A DNA stretch of 32,192 nucleotides, from NCBI RefSeq assembly GCF_000003605.2, contig NW_003117457.1, positions 1 to 32,192 of the forward strand, given 5' to 3'. The translations under genes and the position numbers were made by a program. A model generated the notes under the pieces. It was given only the letters and a program-made list of their open reading frames with translations. It was not told the origin of the DNA and did not search any database. The stretch comes from Saccoglossus kowalevskii (Eukaryota > Hemichordata > Enteropneusta > Harrimaniidae). Positions 1 to 10,099 of the stretch are shown in pieces; position 1 is the first letter of the stretch, and every line of letters starts with the position of its first letter.

Positions 1-368
1 AGGCGTGGTACATAGGCGTCGGATCAGATGTAGGTAGGGCGGAATTAAAAAAAAAATCTCAAAATCAAAGTAAAATAATAAAATAAAAAGGCATTAATAA
101 CAAAAGTAATACAAAATAAAATTAAAATAAGTTTATAGCCAAAATAATTAAAGCCCGTACACTACATCAGATTTTAATCAGATTGGTAAATACCAATCTT
201 TTCTTGAGGTGTTAAAGGTATCAAGTCTCTTCCCCCAAATGAGATCTTAGAAGTATCAAGTTTTTTTTAAAAACCCGTAATACACCTTTGCTATAAACTA
301 GTAGCGCCCTCTAGTGACAAGAAGTTTCTGTCATGTAAAAATGTCGTTTTCTTTGGTTGTATTGATAT

Positions 369-557
369 TTGTCATTTAGTAGCACTGATTGCAACGAAAA
401 AACAATGATTTATTTCCTAAAAACTGCCGATTCTCAATTTCCGAAAAGTAAACGATGGTTAATAGTAACCGTGGGTAAACTGAGTGTGGAGGAAGAATTT
501 AGACACCTTTCACGGTCGCCAACATGTCAAATCGTTCAAACCCTAGGCCTTTCATGA
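369..557 (+). other. Weak 62-codon ORF, coding status doubtful
   Basis: The plus frame reads MSFSSTDCNEKTMIYFLKTA onward. The minus strand over about 310-600 is also nearly open, with one stop, and reads in a similar protein-like way. I cannot decide which strand, if either, was coding. It belongs to the same odd block as the ORFs at 670-1285. Confidence 0.2.
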
Positions 558-669
558 TAGTCTCAAAGTAAATCATGCCCAATGACCAGGTACACGACTT
601 AACGATCACATTTTTGGTTTTTCGAAAGCTACTACTCAAAGAAATATGGATTACTCCAGTATTGCAACA

Positions 670-900
670 TCAGGGTTCATCCTGAGTAAATGACAGATTA
701 GAAATGATGCGAACCACATTGTGTACGTTCGCCATGCACTCTGAAATTAATGCGAGTTTTCTCATAAAAGCACGAACCAAACTACCATGCCAATCACGAT
801 TATTATGAAATGAAAGGCCCAGTAAAAACATTCTGGGCTTATAATTGTCAATGCCCTCAACTCGATAAATACCTAGTAAAAATAGAGGGATGGGTTTCAT
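670..900 (-). pseudogene. Unrecognised ORF fragment, 76 codons, likely degenerate
   Basis: Open reading frame starting MKPIPLFLLGIYRVEGIDNY. It contains a hydrophobic-aromatic stretch RMFLLGLSFHNNRDWHGSLV that looks protein-like rather than random. Its ATG overlaps the stop codon of the ORF upstream on the same strand (897-1022) as ATGA, so the two could be one frame broken by a shift. I do not recognise the family. A remnant of a mobile element or other inserted gene is plausible; an FTCD exon is excluded by sequence. Confidence 0.35.
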
Positions 901-1022
901 ACTCGGGAGAGGCTTACGATCGGGGAAGTACAGTACTTTAACGCAATTGGGCTTCCACTCTCAGAATACTGTGGTTCAAACGCATAATACTCTAACCCAA
1001 GTTCTAAAAACACATTGTGCAT
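897..1022 (-). pseudogene. Unrecognised 41-codon ORF fragment upstream of the 670-900 ORF
   Basis: It starts MHNVFLELGLEYYAFEPQYS and ends with TGA overlapping the next ATG. The acidic-aromatic composition is protein-like. No family recognised. It is best read together with the neighbouring fragment as part of one decayed or overlapping coding unit. Confidence 0.3.
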
Positions 1023-1075
1023 ATAAAAGTTGAGTTTATACTAGTAGTACACAATTCTTGGCAGCATGAACGGCT

Positions 1076-1285
1076 ATGTACAATGGCGTATACGAATGTG
1101 ATCAGATACTAAAACGTCATAGCTTTGAAAAGTACCCGGATGTTAAATATGTTCGTTCGTTATTTATTCCCCTCCATGAATGGACTCCATGGTGTTTAAT
1201 TGAAGCACTACAAATGCCTATCCAAGCTACAGTTATAATTAAAACAAAATTAAACCACTGCAATATTATTTCGAATACAGTTTAG
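1076..1285 (+). pseudogene. Unrecognised 69-codon ORF fragment
   Basis: It encodes MYNGVYECDQILKRHSFEKY, then VRSLFIPLHEWTPWCLIEAL. The tryptophan- and proline-containing core looks like real protein sequence. It lies head-to-head with the minus-strand fragments at 670-1022. No homologue recognised; probably a piece of an inserted element. Confidence 0.3.
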
Positions 1286-1394
1286 AATATACACAACTAT
1301 AAATTAAGGCCACATTACAGCCTAGAACATAAAAACAAAACAAATTTACAATATTACAATATTTACTACAAAATAATTGTTGGTATACACTTAC

Positions 1395-1456
1395 TCAATG
1401 ATTCTTTCTTTGGGGTTGAATGAACCCAATGAATTGAGACCAAGTCTATCAACAAC
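1395..1456 (-). CDS. FTCD: FTCD coding exon 8, last one in window
   Basis: It encodes [20 protein letters not shown] plus two bases of a glutamate codon, then donor GTAAGT (phase 2). This is the linker just before the cyclodeaminase domain. The following exon is not found down to base 1. Confidence 0.9.
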
Positions 1457-4400
1457 CTGTAATCAAAGATTAAAACTTAGTATCACCAGCCCATGTTAGT
1501 AATGATAACAATATGTAGCAATACCAATCAGCACTTGACCAAAGTCTATCTAGGACAAAAAATTATTCAAATACCACAGAATAGTTTCACAATGTTATAT
1601 TGTTAACTGATCAAATCTTATGAAGATGAATTTCCCAAAAGTCAATGTGAATCGTTTTTTTGGAATATTAGAAGCAGTTTAATACAGTACATAGTGTATA
1701 ATGTGAGAAATATTTTAAAAAGTCAAGTGGATTTATGATTAAGAAATAATTGTGGTGAAATAAAATTTACCAGTCTAATCTTTTGATCTTCTTCAAGGAT
1801 GAAAAGGTTTTCTTTTTTCATGTAATAATCAGCAGCCATCAAGATAGCTTTCAGTGGAACTAATCCAACAATCTGAGAACCACAAACCGCCCAATTCAGT
1901 TCCTGTGAACACAAATATGGTAGAAAATCCATGATGTGTGTTACATTACAAGTGATACTAAGACATGATTTCTTGCATAATGTGTTATCTAACTCCTACT
2001 ACTGCTGGTGAATTTGGAAGGATTTTTCTGGCGTTTGAGAGCTTAGTTATGTATGTGTAATGCCACTGAAACTGTATGACAGTTGAGCTGGAAATCACTC
2101 TAAAAATAAACAAAAACTTTATAATAAATGGATACATAGAATTCCTGAAAAACTTGCTCAGTACAACTCATAAATCATAATAAAGTTCTATGCAACAAAA
2201 GATAAAATGCTATCTAGGATAATATACTGAAAATCTCCCAACCTATCATAATGGCATTATAAGGAATTAATTTTCAATCCAGATGTCAACCAGCACCTGT
2301 TTATTATGGCTTGTGGCTTTGGGATGCGCTTTGGTATGCGCTTTGGTATGCTAGCCCAGGGTACAGCAGCTTTGTTCTGTACTGGTAAATCATTTATATA
2401 CTCACACTGGCTTCTTCACTGGCTTCTTCAAATACAGTGTGCATACCAGTCACTTCAAAGTCAGTCAAATTAGAGGATAACTGTGCCATGTTAGCTTCTT
2501 CCAAATACCAACCAATAGCTTGAACACACTTGAGTTTTCCTGGCTACAAAGCAGTACAATGAAGGGTTTGTGTTTTGTCATCACAGCTTGACCTCAAAAA
2601 TGTATTTCAGAGGTAAGAAAATCCAGTGGTCAGAAGTCTTGGAATGGTCTGGGAATGTTTATTTTCTGGTTCAGACTAATCCAATTCTCCCTTTAACCTT
2701 TCTAACACAATCAGTTTTCTCACCAAATATTTTTATGTATTTTTCTTTTATTTCTCTGATAATTTTTGGCCAAATTCACAAGTTAGACAGACAATTTATT
2801 CAATACCAAGACCATCAATACACTCTTAAATGTGCCACAAGAACTGACTTATTTAGAATTATAATATAAAAAGAAATTGATATTGTCCTGACTGACAACA
2901 CAATTACAACTACGTTGTACAATTTCTGCAAATATATTTTTCTGTTTTTATTGACTAAAACACTATTGTATTAGATTAATCAATATATATTGCATTTATT
3001 TCATTTTAAACATCTAAAAACAGAATCTATTCATGCTGATTTCTGAATATTTAAACACACCTCTTCCGGCCCTCTTCCTTGTTCTCTGATATTCAATGCA
3101 ATCCTGTGAGCTTGCTCTTTGGTAGATAATAAATTCACATTGTAAGCAATCAAGAACTTCCTGGCTCCAGTTGCCGTGGCGCCCCATGTAGGTACAAAGT
3201 CAGCTGGACCAAAGTCTGGCTTCCATTCAGGCTTTAGAAGCTGTAATTGCATGCCATGAGGAGAAGTAAATATTAATCACTTGTGATTAGCTTATGATGT
3301 GCTGTAAACTCGTGACAAACAAATGTAATGAAAATAAATGATTTAGGAAAAACAACTGAATCGTGAAGCACTGTGTGAGTTGCTATGACTGTTAGCAGTG
3401 AACATTTCATTTGGGATTATTAAGACAGTGAGTCACATTGACTATAGTAGCAGTGAACATTTCATTTGGGATTATTAAGACAGTGAGTCATATTGACTAT
3501 AGTAGCAGTGAACATTTCATCATTTCATTTGGGATTATTAAGACAGTGAGTCATATTGACTATAGTAGCAGTGAACATTTCATTTGGGATTATTAAGACA
3601 GTGAGTCATATTGACTATAGTAGCAGTGAACATTTCATTTGGGATTATTAAGACAGTGAGTCACAGTGACTTTTGTAGCAGTGACCACGTACTGTGTGCT
3701 GACTGGGCTTTGGTTTGTCAGAATCCTCACTATTTATAGCCCACACAGCATTATAGAGCACTGGTTCATGTCTTGCATGCATCTCTTAGTTCATTTCTAG
3801 CAGTATAACAGGTTTCAACTACCGTACATACAGATGTTGGTGTGATTTTTACATTGTCACAAATAAATATGAGAAAGTATGCAAAAAACTGATCTTCATT
3901 ATAATCGTTTCCTTGCAAATTTTATTTTTAATCATCAGATCCATGTGTCCATGGTCCATGTGCAAATTTAGTTTTTCCTTTTGTTTTGACACCATCAATC
4001 AGAAGGTAAAACATCCAAAATATATATATATGCATTTACTGGTAGCTAGTGGACAGATATTTATAAAATGACAATAGAGACATCTATTGTTCATCCAAAA
4101 ATACATATTTATACCATTTAAATTTTCCACACTTTTTTATCTGAAAACAATATGTGTGCAAGGAGTCAACTGAAATACACATAAAGACAATATGCTATAC
4201 CTTATCAGAGAAACCCTCGTATTCACCAGATCTAATCTGGGGCAGTGTCAATCGATGTTCTTCGGTTGCCGCTTCAGCATACAAATAAACTAAGGTAAAC
4301 AAAAACATGAAACAGTTAATAAAAAAACTGAGAATATTTGTGTTTTTTCAACTAATTTCAAATAAAAAAAATTGGGTAATTATGAAATGAATCAGTCATT

Positions 4401-7400
4401 TTGAATCAGAGCGTAAATGAATGCATGCATGCATGTATAATCAGCTAAAGACAATATGGCGCTGGAACAGCATGTTTTATTACAAAATGTCAATCATCTG
4501 GCCAATTTGAATCAGACATAAGCAAAAAGTGTTCCTGTACACTGATTTATTGGGGGCTGATCAATTCAAAACTATTCTTCATAACCTGTCTAACAAAAGA
4601 TTTATTTTTGAATATTTATTGATATTTAATATTATTTATTTGCTAATTAAACTGGACAATGTAATTGGTGGACACAAATATTTTTGAGGACATGAGAACA
4701 AGTCTCAGTGGGTAGTTAGCCTAAGGCCTGCCTTATTATCTAATGTGAAACCACCTACAAGCTACAAATATAATTTCATCAACAAGTCATCAACCATTTT
4801 GCATTTATTCAAAAATTGGATGACAATTGGTCATTTTGGCCTGTCTGGACATAATCTGAATGGGAGACTTATGGATTAACCACTGTAAGCCCTTATCTGT
4901 ATCTTTAACATATGCCTAGACTGATCACATTCTAACATGACACATACATCATGCAACTTAATTGGGATTCATATGCACCTCCATCACTTCAATTTTCAAG
5001 AGGGCTGAAGGGAGTCATCTTGTGCGAGACTTTACTGGATCTTAATTGACAATTTACATATTATTTCGATTGAAACCTTATACATGGTTGCAGTTTATAG
5101 AAATCAATGTCTGACAATAACTCCTAATTAATTTTTGTATTTAACTCAGATGGGACAAAACTAAAAATTAAAGGTGGTTTCCCATTGGAAAATAAAGCCG
5201 TAGGCTTCACCAATTTTGTGTTGGTACACAAACCTAAATATATATGGCTGTGGGAGGAGTAAACTGGACTACAGAGGAAACAAAATCATTGATTGTTATA
5301 TGAAAGGAAGATCAAATTCAAAGAATTCCCAATGGTACTTCCAACGACAGTATTACACTGAAAAAAGATCGCAGCCTGTTTGGAGATATTAAAATTTTGC
5401 CATTCAAAGAAAAAAAGCATATCCCAAATCAAATTGAATAGTGCATTTGTGCTCACTCTCCCCACCATCCATGACTCAAATTAGTTTATAGAACTCTAGG
5501 ACGATTTAGGACACAATTCAGATTATGCAAACTATGTCTTTGCCAAGATTTTTTAGAGAACGCTTTAATTAGACCAGCCTAAATAATGAGGGTTTTGACT
5601 GTGTGAAAGTGAACCAATAAGCAATAAATTTGGGTACGCCTTAGGCAAGCTAAATGTGAAACAGACCCAAATGATTACTTAATTTATTGATGTTTATTCA
5701 AGCATTTAAACAGTAGCTTCAAAATGTAAGCCTTTACTTTGCCAGTCAGTTAGCAACTGGGCAGAAATTAATGTACCATGGTGGATGAAGAAAGTGGACC
5801 CAATAATTCATGAGCAATGGAATATGTAAATTTAATGAGACATTTTTTCAAGGACTTACCTGGAACTCCTAACTCTCCAGCCAATCGTTCACCGAATTCT
5901 TTGGCACAAGCCACACAGTCTTCCATTGAGACACCTCTGACAGGAACAAATGGACATACATCCAAAGCACCCATTCGAGGGTGTTCACCTAAATTAGAAA
6001 CAACATTGTACAAACATTACCATAATGCGAAGGCCAGAATTCCTCATTTTTTTGATCTTGTTTAATAAATTAACATTGAATAGTTTGAGGTCATCTTGTA
6101 TTTTGGCATTCAAATGTAATTTCACTGACTAAAATGATTGGTAAACATGTGCAAAATAAGGGCCAGCATTCTTTTTCCCTGCATATAGTGTTGAACATCA
6201 ATACAGCACATTATTGAACAAGTGTACAGTACTTTGACACCAAAAAGTTGTGTATGTCGATCTTGTAAGGCCAAATAAAAAAAATATTATAGTTCCTATG
6301 ACATTCTCTAATTTTAAAAAGCATTTTATAGAAACTACAAAATTAGAAATAGGAATTTTTTTTCTATATATTTTTTCTTGGTTATATCTGTGTTTTATTT
6401 GTCTTTCAGCATACAAGGACTGTTGTAGCAGATGAAACTCAAATCACATTAAAAGCCTGGCAATTATGGCCAAACAAGTTTAGAGTCGAGCGTTAAAAAA
6501 AAAAGGTAGGTCAGATTTTTCTTGGCCTAATTATATACTAGTACCAGTGGATATACCAGTTAACTAAATCCTATATCTCTTCTACAAAATGGCTAGCTCC
6601 CAGGGCAGGCTAAGAACAGGGAAATAATTGCATCTCTATCTCTGAGAGGTGTTACCCATCTTGGCTATAAAATATGTACCAAAATGGCTATTTTTGTTCC
6701 AATCTTCTGAAGGAAAGTGCAGACTATACACTGTACTATTTTGTGAATATGTAATGAAAAGAGGGAACTGGTTGTGAAAAGGTTAACTTGGGCAATGTAG
6801 GGCAGTGTCATTGACTCTACCCAACCATTCACATGCAAATACAGTTTATACCCAGTGAGTTCAACACAAATTTCCTGTTGATTGCCAACACATCTTTCCA
6901 TAGTACAGCAGTATTACATTTCACATCATGGCTTGTGACAATTTCAATTAGTTAAATATTTATTGAAATTAAAAAAGTAAAATGTAACACATTTGATAGC
7001 TGAATTGTGTGACAGCTACATTGTGACCCCCTCCCCCCAAAATGTATGATAAATAGAGCAATGACCTGTATTCTTAAATCTGCAATTGTTGCCAGAAGAT
7101 TTAAAATCATTTGATACTATAACAAAAAACATCACATAACTGAGACCTCCTCTGAGTTTTCTTTAAGCCAGTATGTTTGCAAACTTTGAATGTATTTGGT
7201 TTTTACATGAATTATACCAAATTTCAATCTTGGACTCCTAATAAAAAAATAAAGAAGAAATGCCCAATAAGATCTGATTTTATTGAGGTTGATGTGAACT
7301 CACCTGTATGTCGAGTCATATCAATCAGCTGGTAGGCAACCCTGGCACCATTCAGTGCACCTTCCACTACAGTATCTGGTGTACCTACAAACGTATAGAC

Positions 7401-9828
7401 GGTACGATTCGTAGAAATGCCTGGATCCACATCTAATAATGATACACCTTCTGTACTCCCAATGGCATTGGCAATGGCTTCAATTACCTAGACCAAAGCA
7501 TTAATTGTGGATAGAATGAGAAAGGCTGTATGTTCTGATTCAAATCATTTATAATCATTTGCATATTGGGCATTAACATTATCATGAAAGGTATATTTAC
7601 TGAACATTCACTTACATGTATTGTATTCTATTCAAAAGCAGTATGTGAAATTAATTAAAAGTAAATCATTCATGTATTTACTGTATTCAAATTTCATTCT
7701 ATTTATATTCAAAGTTTACAAAGTTTTTTTCATTCATCCGATTCTCTTTATTCATATCCAATTGAAAATTATTATATCCTATGATGTCCTAAATTTATTG
7801 ACAGTATATTGTGAAATATTGCTGAGGAACAGTCACCATGTGAATTTTTTTGTATATTGCTGGAATGGTGACTAAAATCATCATCTTCATGATATGGTTG
7901 TGTGTTGCTGAGATTGATGACTAAAATTACCATCTTAATGGTGTGGTTGTGGGATTATCAACTAAAATCAGCATCTTCATTATCTATATGTATGATTATG
8001 ATACCAAAATAATGAAATCACAAAAAATTTGGAAAATTTATAGGATTACAAGATATACATATACAGGATAAAGTGTCTGATTATGAGCAGCCAGGTTAAC
8101 TTTCTAATGTTTTGTGCGACCTCTTCATAATAGTTTATTGTGCCCATGAACCATGTAAGAAATGGGGCAGTTGTACTTTCATTTCTGCAGCAACTGATAC
8201 AAAATGTATCACTGTCATTCATTAGCATTAGTCAAACAAGTCGCAGTCACCCACTGACACTTTTTTGGAGACGACCCACAAAACAATTTTATTTATTTAA
8301 TAACACTTGCACATTGATCCTTCTGAGAAATGGAAATAGTTAGAAATGCAGATAAAAAACACATGATACAGAAACGCTAAGACCAGCAGATACACACACA
8401 ATAAATCAATGGACAAAGGTGCATGAAATTGATTCCAAAATAAGTTTTGATAAATTTTTGTACACTTCATTCAGTAATTTTTGTACATGTAATTCAGTGC
8501 ATGAGTTAAGCCTCTGGTGATTCACTATCAAAATTGTGGATGCTATTAATATCTCACTGAAATCCTTGTGTTTAATGATTCTTTTGTGGTGCCCAACTTC
8601 AATTTGTGATTTCAAGTTTAAGATAGGCCTTCCAAGTTGAAACTTGGTTTTAAGTTTTATACATAGGTTCTGAGTTTTTCTTTTTATATTGGTTAAGGAT
8701 CTGTTTTTTTAATGTAAAATTTGAGATTATTGTGGATTTGATTAATTTGGAATGAACTTATTTAATTTGATGCATTAATAAATAGATAGCTTTGGTTGGT
8801 GTTATTTTGGAAAGAGGTTGTGCTCAGATAGCATTTGCTATTAGAATGCTGTTAGCGTATTATTTAAAATACTTGTGAACAATTTGCAAAAGCAGATTAG
8901 TTTGTAGGGTCCAATTTGAATCACAATTTGAAAATAGGAATTGGAAGCTTGAATTGTACTAGTAGATTTTTCTTTCACACTTTACTAGAATGTTCTAAGA
9001 ACAGAGAAGAAAATGACGCAAGCTGAAATTTCACATTGATTAAATTCATGGCTTTACAGACTTTTTAGCAAAAAAGGTCCAGGGCACCTGATATCGTAGT
9101 TTTCTTTACAGTCTTTGTATTGTATTGTATAGGTAGACAAAGCAAATAGATGACGTCATGTCCACACAGCCACTGTGATAATGCTGTTGAGACGAACGCT
9201 ACAATTTCATGTATATTAATTAAAAATGTTTTTATTTTTAATTTTTAACTGACAGCCTCTTTATTCAAACTTGATTCCCAATTATACCTAGGTTAATTAG
9301 TTTTTTTAATGAACCTTAGCTACATGTACTAGTGACACATGCGTCATTTTCCTTTGCCACCATCTTTGCATCCATATTTTCATGGCAGTTACAATTTGCA
9401 CTCAATTTCCAACTGTTTCTGATCACTATATTTCCTGCAGGATGCGACGCGACATAGCGGTTACCATGGAAACATTTGACACTAATATTCACAACTGGTG
9501 ATTACGGGAGTTATTAGTTTTAACTGTCTCACTGACTCTAATAACGACCACCAAGTCCAGAGCTACTAACACCGGACGACTGCATTACACATACATGTCG
9601 AAAAAGCGTTAATTAAAGTGAAACTGAAAGCAAACAGACAAGTCGCTGACAATGTTACACTTGTTGGCCAGCCAAACGAGCCTGGAATGGGACTGCGGCG
9701 AACAGCGATCGACATGGACCACTGGATAGCAACTGTCCGAATGCGTATATTAAAATGAAATGCAGTATACTTACATCTTTATTTTGACCTTCTGAGAAGT
9801 TTGGCACGCATTCTATGATTCTGGACAT
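1395..9828 (-). CDS. FTCD: Formimidoyltransferase-cyclodeaminase (FTCD), 5' eight coding exons, C-terminus outside window
   Basis: FTCD moves the formimino group of formiminoglutamate to tetrahydrofolate and then deaminates it, the last step of histidine breakdown, in the cytosol. The coding exons on the minus strand are 9828-9775, 7487-7304, 5988-5860, 4289-4201, 3240-3061, 2543-2406, 1902-1771 and 1456-1395. All junctions are GT-AG and reading frame is kept, giving about 322 residues. The protein opens [18 protein letters not shown], carries [14 protein letters not shown] with the catalytic histidine falling exactly at residue 82, and later [20 protein letters not shown] and [13 protein letters not shown], all hallmark FTCD strings. 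The last exon ends in PKERIIE, the end of the formiminotransferase part. The cyclodeaminase half (roughly residues 330-540 in vertebrates) is not present in bases 1-1394, so the gene either continues left or is truncated. The start codon is the only one matching the family N-terminus. Confidence 0.95.
1771..1902 (-). CDS. FTCD: FTCD coding exon 7
   Basis: Forty-four codons: [20 protein letters not shown], then [22 protein letters not shown]-x-VGLVPLKA and ENLFILEE are FTCD signatures. Acceptor CACAG, donor GTAAAT. Confidence 0.94.
2324..2351. repeat. Short tandem repeat, 12 bp unit
   Basis: The unit ATGCGCTTTGGT occurs twice in a row, followed by a third ATGC start. It lies in an FTCD intron. 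Confidence 0.7.
2406..2543 (-). CDS. FTCD: FTCD coding exon 6
   Basis: Forty-six codons: [20 protein letters not shown], then [20 protein letters not shown]. It is too broken by flanking stops to show as a long ORF but matches the family segment around GWYLDE and DFEVT. The last eight codons repeat E-E-A-S twice. Acceptor GTAG, donor GTGAGT. Confidence 0.9.
3061..3240 (-). CDS. FTCD: FTCD coding exon 5
   Basis: Sixty codons in phase 0: [20 protein letters not shown], then [18 protein letters not shown] and REQGRGPEE. The central [14 protein letters not shown] string is diagnostic. Acceptor ACAG, donor GTGTGT. Confidence 0.95.
3394..3690. repeat. 55 bp tandem repeat, about 5.3 copies
   Basis: Unit starts at 3394, 3449, 3504, 3567 and 3622, with a partial copy at 3677. 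The unit begins AGCAGTGAACATTTCATTTG and includes a GTGAGTCA word. The spacing is exactly 55 bp except the third copy, which carries an 8 bp internal duplication of CATCATTT type. Copies are nearly identical, so the array is young or homogenised. It lies in the FTCD intron between exons 4 and 5. Confidence 0.95.
3691..4200 (-). other. FTCD: Remainder of FTCD intron 4
   Basis: AT-rich intronic sequence with a short TATATATATA run near 4022. No coding or RNA feature seen. Confidence 0.6.
4201..4289 (-). CDS. FTCD: FTCD coding exon 4
   Basis: It completes a valine codon, then [20 protein letters not shown] and GEYEGFSDK, matching the LPxIRxGEYE segment of FTCD. Donor GTATAG, phase 0. Confidence 0.92.
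4290..5859 (-). other. FTCD: FTCD intron 3
   Basis: About 1.57 kb of AT-rich intron. It includes a GCATGCATGCATG stretch near 4422. The ORF at 5286-5468 has no protein-like features. Nothing else supported. Confidence 0.6.
5860..5988 (-). CDS. FTCD: FTCD coding exon 3 with catalytic His82
   Basis: It completes Gly80, then [20 protein letters not shown]. The histidine corresponds to the formiminotransferase catalytic His82. The exon ends ELGVPG with donor GTAAGT in phase 1. Confidence 0.95.
5989..7303 (-). other. FTCD: FTCD intron 2
   Basis: About 1.3 kb of AT-rich intron with short homopolymer runs. The ORFs at 6198-6435 and 6665-6901 are hydrophobic and low in complexity, with no recognisable domain. 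Confidence 0.6.
7304..7487 (-). CDS. FTCD: FTCD coding exon 2 (residues 19-80)
   Basis: Acceptor TAG, then [20 protein letters not shown] and later [13 protein letters not shown], matching the family. It ends in the first base of Gly80 before GTGAGT (phase 1). Confidence 0.94.
7870..7985. repeat. Diverged tandem repeat, three copies of 42-49 bp
   Basis: The segment GACTAAAATCATCATCTTCA recurs with changes at 7870, 7919 and 7960. The copies are clearly diverged and the spacing is uneven. Confidence 0.6.
9460..9473. promoter_or_regulatory. RFX-type X-box, GTTACCATGGAAAC
   Basis: The site GTTACCATGGAAAC fits the RFX consensus GTTRCC-N(0-3)-RGYAAC with one mismatch. It lies in FTCD intron 1, about 630 bp upstream of the ZMYND11 first splice donor, so it could serve either gene. 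Binding is inferred from the motif only. Confidence 0.45.
9775..9828 (-). CDS. FTCD: FTCD coding exon 1 (residues 1-18)
   Basis: It encodes [18 protein letters not shown], the conserved FTCD N-terminus with the ECVPNFSEG folate-site motif. The donor after the GAT codon is GTAAGT (phase 0). Any 5' UTR extends toward 9900; its start cannot be placed. Confidence 0.93.
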
Positions 9829-10040
9829 TGTTGTACCTGTTTGAATTGTCTAGACACAGCAACTGCTCGCTGACATGCACGACAGTTAGAGAAGCTTGAA
9901 CTTAGGTGAACTGGGTAGGGAGAGCATGCGTAAAACGTCATCGATTTGTGGTGTCACGTTACGGAATGGCGTTGCGATGACGTAGTCCACATCCGCCGTC
10001 TGTCATAAGATGATTCTTTCCTGTGCGGCGTTCATTTACT
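9829..10040. promoter_or_regulatory. Bidirectional promoter between FTCD (-) and ZMYND11 (+)
   Basis: Only 271 bp lie between the FTCD start codon and the ZMYND11 first splice donor. The interval is CpG-rich against AT-rich surroundings and lacks an obvious TATA box. It contains two ATF/CREB half-sites in opposite orientation, ACGTCA at 9935 and TGACGTAG at 9978, and an NRF1-like GCATGCG at 9924. These are common elements of head-to-head housekeeping promoters. Start sites are not visible. Confidence 0.65.
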
Positions 10041-10099
10041 AGCATTTCCCCGTATGTTCAACCGATCGTGGGATTTAAGGACGCTCTTATCGACAACTG
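10041..10099 (+). other. ZMYND11: ZMYND11 non-coding exon 1, 5' end uncertain
   Basis: A strong splice donor, CTG|GTGAGT, follows base 10099 just downstream of the CpG-rich promoter. The next matching acceptor with ZMYND11 coding is at 22979. The exon start is a guess within 10000-10050. It would be 5' UTR, as ZMYND11 begins translation in the next exon. Confidence 0.5.

Larger units (their letters stand above)
1..1394. other. Left-edge region: FTCD downstream intron or flank with unrecognised ORF fragments
   Basis: No FTCD cyclodeaminase exon can be read here on the minus strand; I looked for the glycine-rich PGGGS segment. The region instead holds several ORF fragments of unknown origin at 369-557, 670-1022 and 1076-1285 (separate entries). 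Their base composition is less AT-rich than the neighbouring introns. An inserted or degenerate mobile element inside an FTCD intron would explain this, but no family is recognised. Confidence 0.5.
1457..3060 (-). other. FTCD: FTCD introns between exons 5 and 8
   Basis: Three introns (1457-1770, 1903-2405, 2544-3060), all AT-rich with GT-AG ends. The 2544-3060 intron has a 99-codon plus-strand ORF (2570-2869) without recognisable protein features. Apart from a short 12 bp repeat at 2324 I see nothing else. Confidence 0.7.
7488..9774 (-). other. FTCD: FTCD intron 1
   Basis: About 2.3 kb. It holds a diverged short tandem repeat at 7870-7985 and an X-box-like site at 9460. The part from about 9400 to the exon is less AT-rich and richer in CpG, consistent with the edge of the shared promoter region. 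Confidence 0.6.

Noticed and set aside
2406-2430. A 12 bp tandem duplication at the end of an FTCD exon (EEAS twice)
   Set aside because: Alignment from memory with vertebrate FTCD needs no gap here, so it does not look like an insertion.
3394-3690. Regular repeats as a CRISPR array
   Set aside because: The units are contiguous 55 bp tandem copies with no distinct spacers, inside an animal intron.
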